Shown: positions 5,046 to 5,790 of the stretch, piece by piece
How the letters are laid out: each line of letters begins with the position of its first letter
Position numbering within the stretch: position 1 is the stretch's first letter
From: an uncultured Burkholderiales bacterium
Lineage (GTDB): Bacteria; Pseudomonadota; Gammaproteobacteria; Burkholderiales; Burkholderiaceae_C
Direction: 5' to 3'
NCBI GenBank assembly: GCA_903887655.1
Contig: CAISQQ010000003.1
Coordinates: 1 to 5,790, forward strand
DNA length: 5,790 bases
Notes under the pieces: generated by a model
The model's input: only the letters and a program-made list of their open reading frames with translations
What the model was told of the DNA's origin: nothing
Database searches by the model: none
Made by a program: the position numbers and the translations under genes

Positions 5046-5790
5046 ATGGCCAATGCACACGTGAACGGCGTCAATTTGAACTACACCGTCCAAGGCTCTG
5101 GAGAGTGGTTGGTCCTCATCGGCGGGTACGCCAGCTCCAACTGGCAATCCTGGGGGGACATCTTGACGCAGCTTGCCAAATCCTACCAGGTCTTGGCGTT
5201 TGATAACCGCGGCATCGCAGGAAGTGATGTTCCCAACTACCCCTACACCACACCCATGCTCGCTGACGATGTGTTGGGATTGATGGATCACCTGAACATT
5301 GACAAAGCACGCATTCTTGGAAAATCCATGGGGGGCTCCATTGCGCAATGGGTGACCTTAAAGCAGCCTCATCGGGTGCAATCATTGGCCATGACGTCCA
5401 CCACGTCGCGCCTGGATGCACGGGCTAAAAAGATGGTGGCTTGGTGGATCGCCACCGCCGAGCAATGCGGCTATGAGGTCTTGTTCCCAGGTGAATTGAC
5501 CTATTTTTATACCGCTGACTTTTATGAAAAACACCCTGAAGTGATTCAAAAAGCGGAGGCTGCTCTCATCCATGTCCATCGACCCATCGAAGGCTTTGCC
5601 AACATGGGACACGCCCTCATTCACCACGATACGGCGGACTTGCTGCACCACATCAAAGTGCCGACCCTTCTCATCTGCGGTGAAGACGACATGATCACGC
5701 CCAGTGCACACACCATCGAGATGGGAAAAAAAATAGAGCACTCTGAGGTCCACATCATCCCCAAAACCTTGCACGGTGTCTTGAGTGAAA
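5046..5790 (+). CDS. Alpha/beta-fold hydrolase (3' truncated by the window end)
   Basis: The frame opens at ATG 5046 and stays open to the window end (248 codons). AGGA (5032-5035) lies 10 nt upstream, and an in-frame TAA at 5040-5042 fixes the start close to here. The protein shows the complete alpha/beta hydrolase plan: oxyanion strand VLIGGYASSNWQSW (23-36), FDNRGIAGSD (52-61), nucleophile elbow GKSMGG with S94, the acid in CGEDDMITP (D215) and the histidine in LHGV (H243). Family members are about 260-290 aa, so only the last short piece is missing. Activities in such clusters include hydrolysis of meta-cleavage products, as MhpC does, enol-lactones, or esters. The residue before the nucleophile is Lys, whereas meta-cleavage hydrolases usually have Asn there (GNSMGG), so I do not call it mhpC. 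It is probably expressed with, or just downstream of, the monooxygenase-IclR pair, 99 nt away. Confidence 0.88.
   Translation, partial: MANAHVNGVNLNYTVQGSGEWLVLIGGYASSNWQSWGDILTQLAKSYQVLAFDNRGIAGSDVPNYPYTTPMLADDVLGLMDHLNIDKARILGKSMGGSIAQWVTLKQPHRVQSLAMTSTTSRLDARAKKMVAWWIATAEQCGYEVLFPGELTYFYTADFYEKHPEVIQKAEAALIHVHRPIEGFANMGHALIHHDTADLLHHIKVPTLLICGEDDMITPSAHTIEMGKKIEHSEVHIIPKTLHGVLSE

Noticed and set aside
5016..5774. Minus-strand open frames opposite the hydrolase
   Set aside because: The plus strand carries a complete alpha/beta hydrolase triad; the antisense frames are by-products of its codon use.
1..5790. CRISPR array, insertion sequence, tRNA or rRNA
   Set aside because: No regularly spaced repeats, terminal inverted repeats with a transposase, or recognisable RNA-gene sequence were found when reading the window.

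Overview
The window reads as chromosomal accessory DNA from a Gram-negative betaproteobacterium, most likely of the order Burkholderiales. This rests on an orphan Bug/TctC-type periplasmic binding protein next to a ketopantoate-reductase-like gene, near an aromatic hydroxylase with an IclR regulator. That pairing is common in that group, but no rRNA or other taxonomic marker is present, so the assignment is inference. I see no transposase, integrase, CRISPR array, tRNA or rRNA.

Layout. (1) Positions 1-285 (+) hold the C-terminal part of a MarR-type regulator. (2) It converges on a minus-strand pair: an orphan Bug/TctC solute-binding protein (start 2383) followed by a 2-dehydropantoate 2-reductase-like protein (start 1305). 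The convergent junction carries two mutually exclusive inverted repeats. (3) Positions 2384-2597 are a divergent control region. Its left part is very AT-rich, with a good minus-strand promoter and a perfect 7-bp inverted repeat. Its right part is a C-rich, G-poor leader ahead of the next gene. (4) On the plus strand come an MhpA-like FAD aromatic monooxygenase (2598-4127), then an IclR-type regulator (4131-4946) in the same reading frame six bases after the first base of the stop codon. (5) After a 99-nt gap with small repeats lies an alpha/beta hydrolase (5046 to the window end), truncated by the window but with its whole catalytic triad visible.

How the parts may work together (inference). 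The plus-strand genes resemble a rearranged mhp-like module: a flavin hydroxylase acting on a phenolic acid, an IclR regulator as MhpR is for mhp, and a hydrolase that could act on a ring-cleavage product, lactone or ester. No ring-cleavage dioxygenase is in view, so the pathway cannot be completed here. The divergent Bug protein could capture the aromatic or organic-acid substrate in the periplasm, and the PanE-like protein could be a dedicated 2-oxo-acid (or related carbonyl) reductase rather than the housekeeping pantothenate enzyme. The most notable non-coding features are the inverted repeat between the two divergent transcripts, the C-rich leader and the in-frame junction of monooxygenase and regulator.
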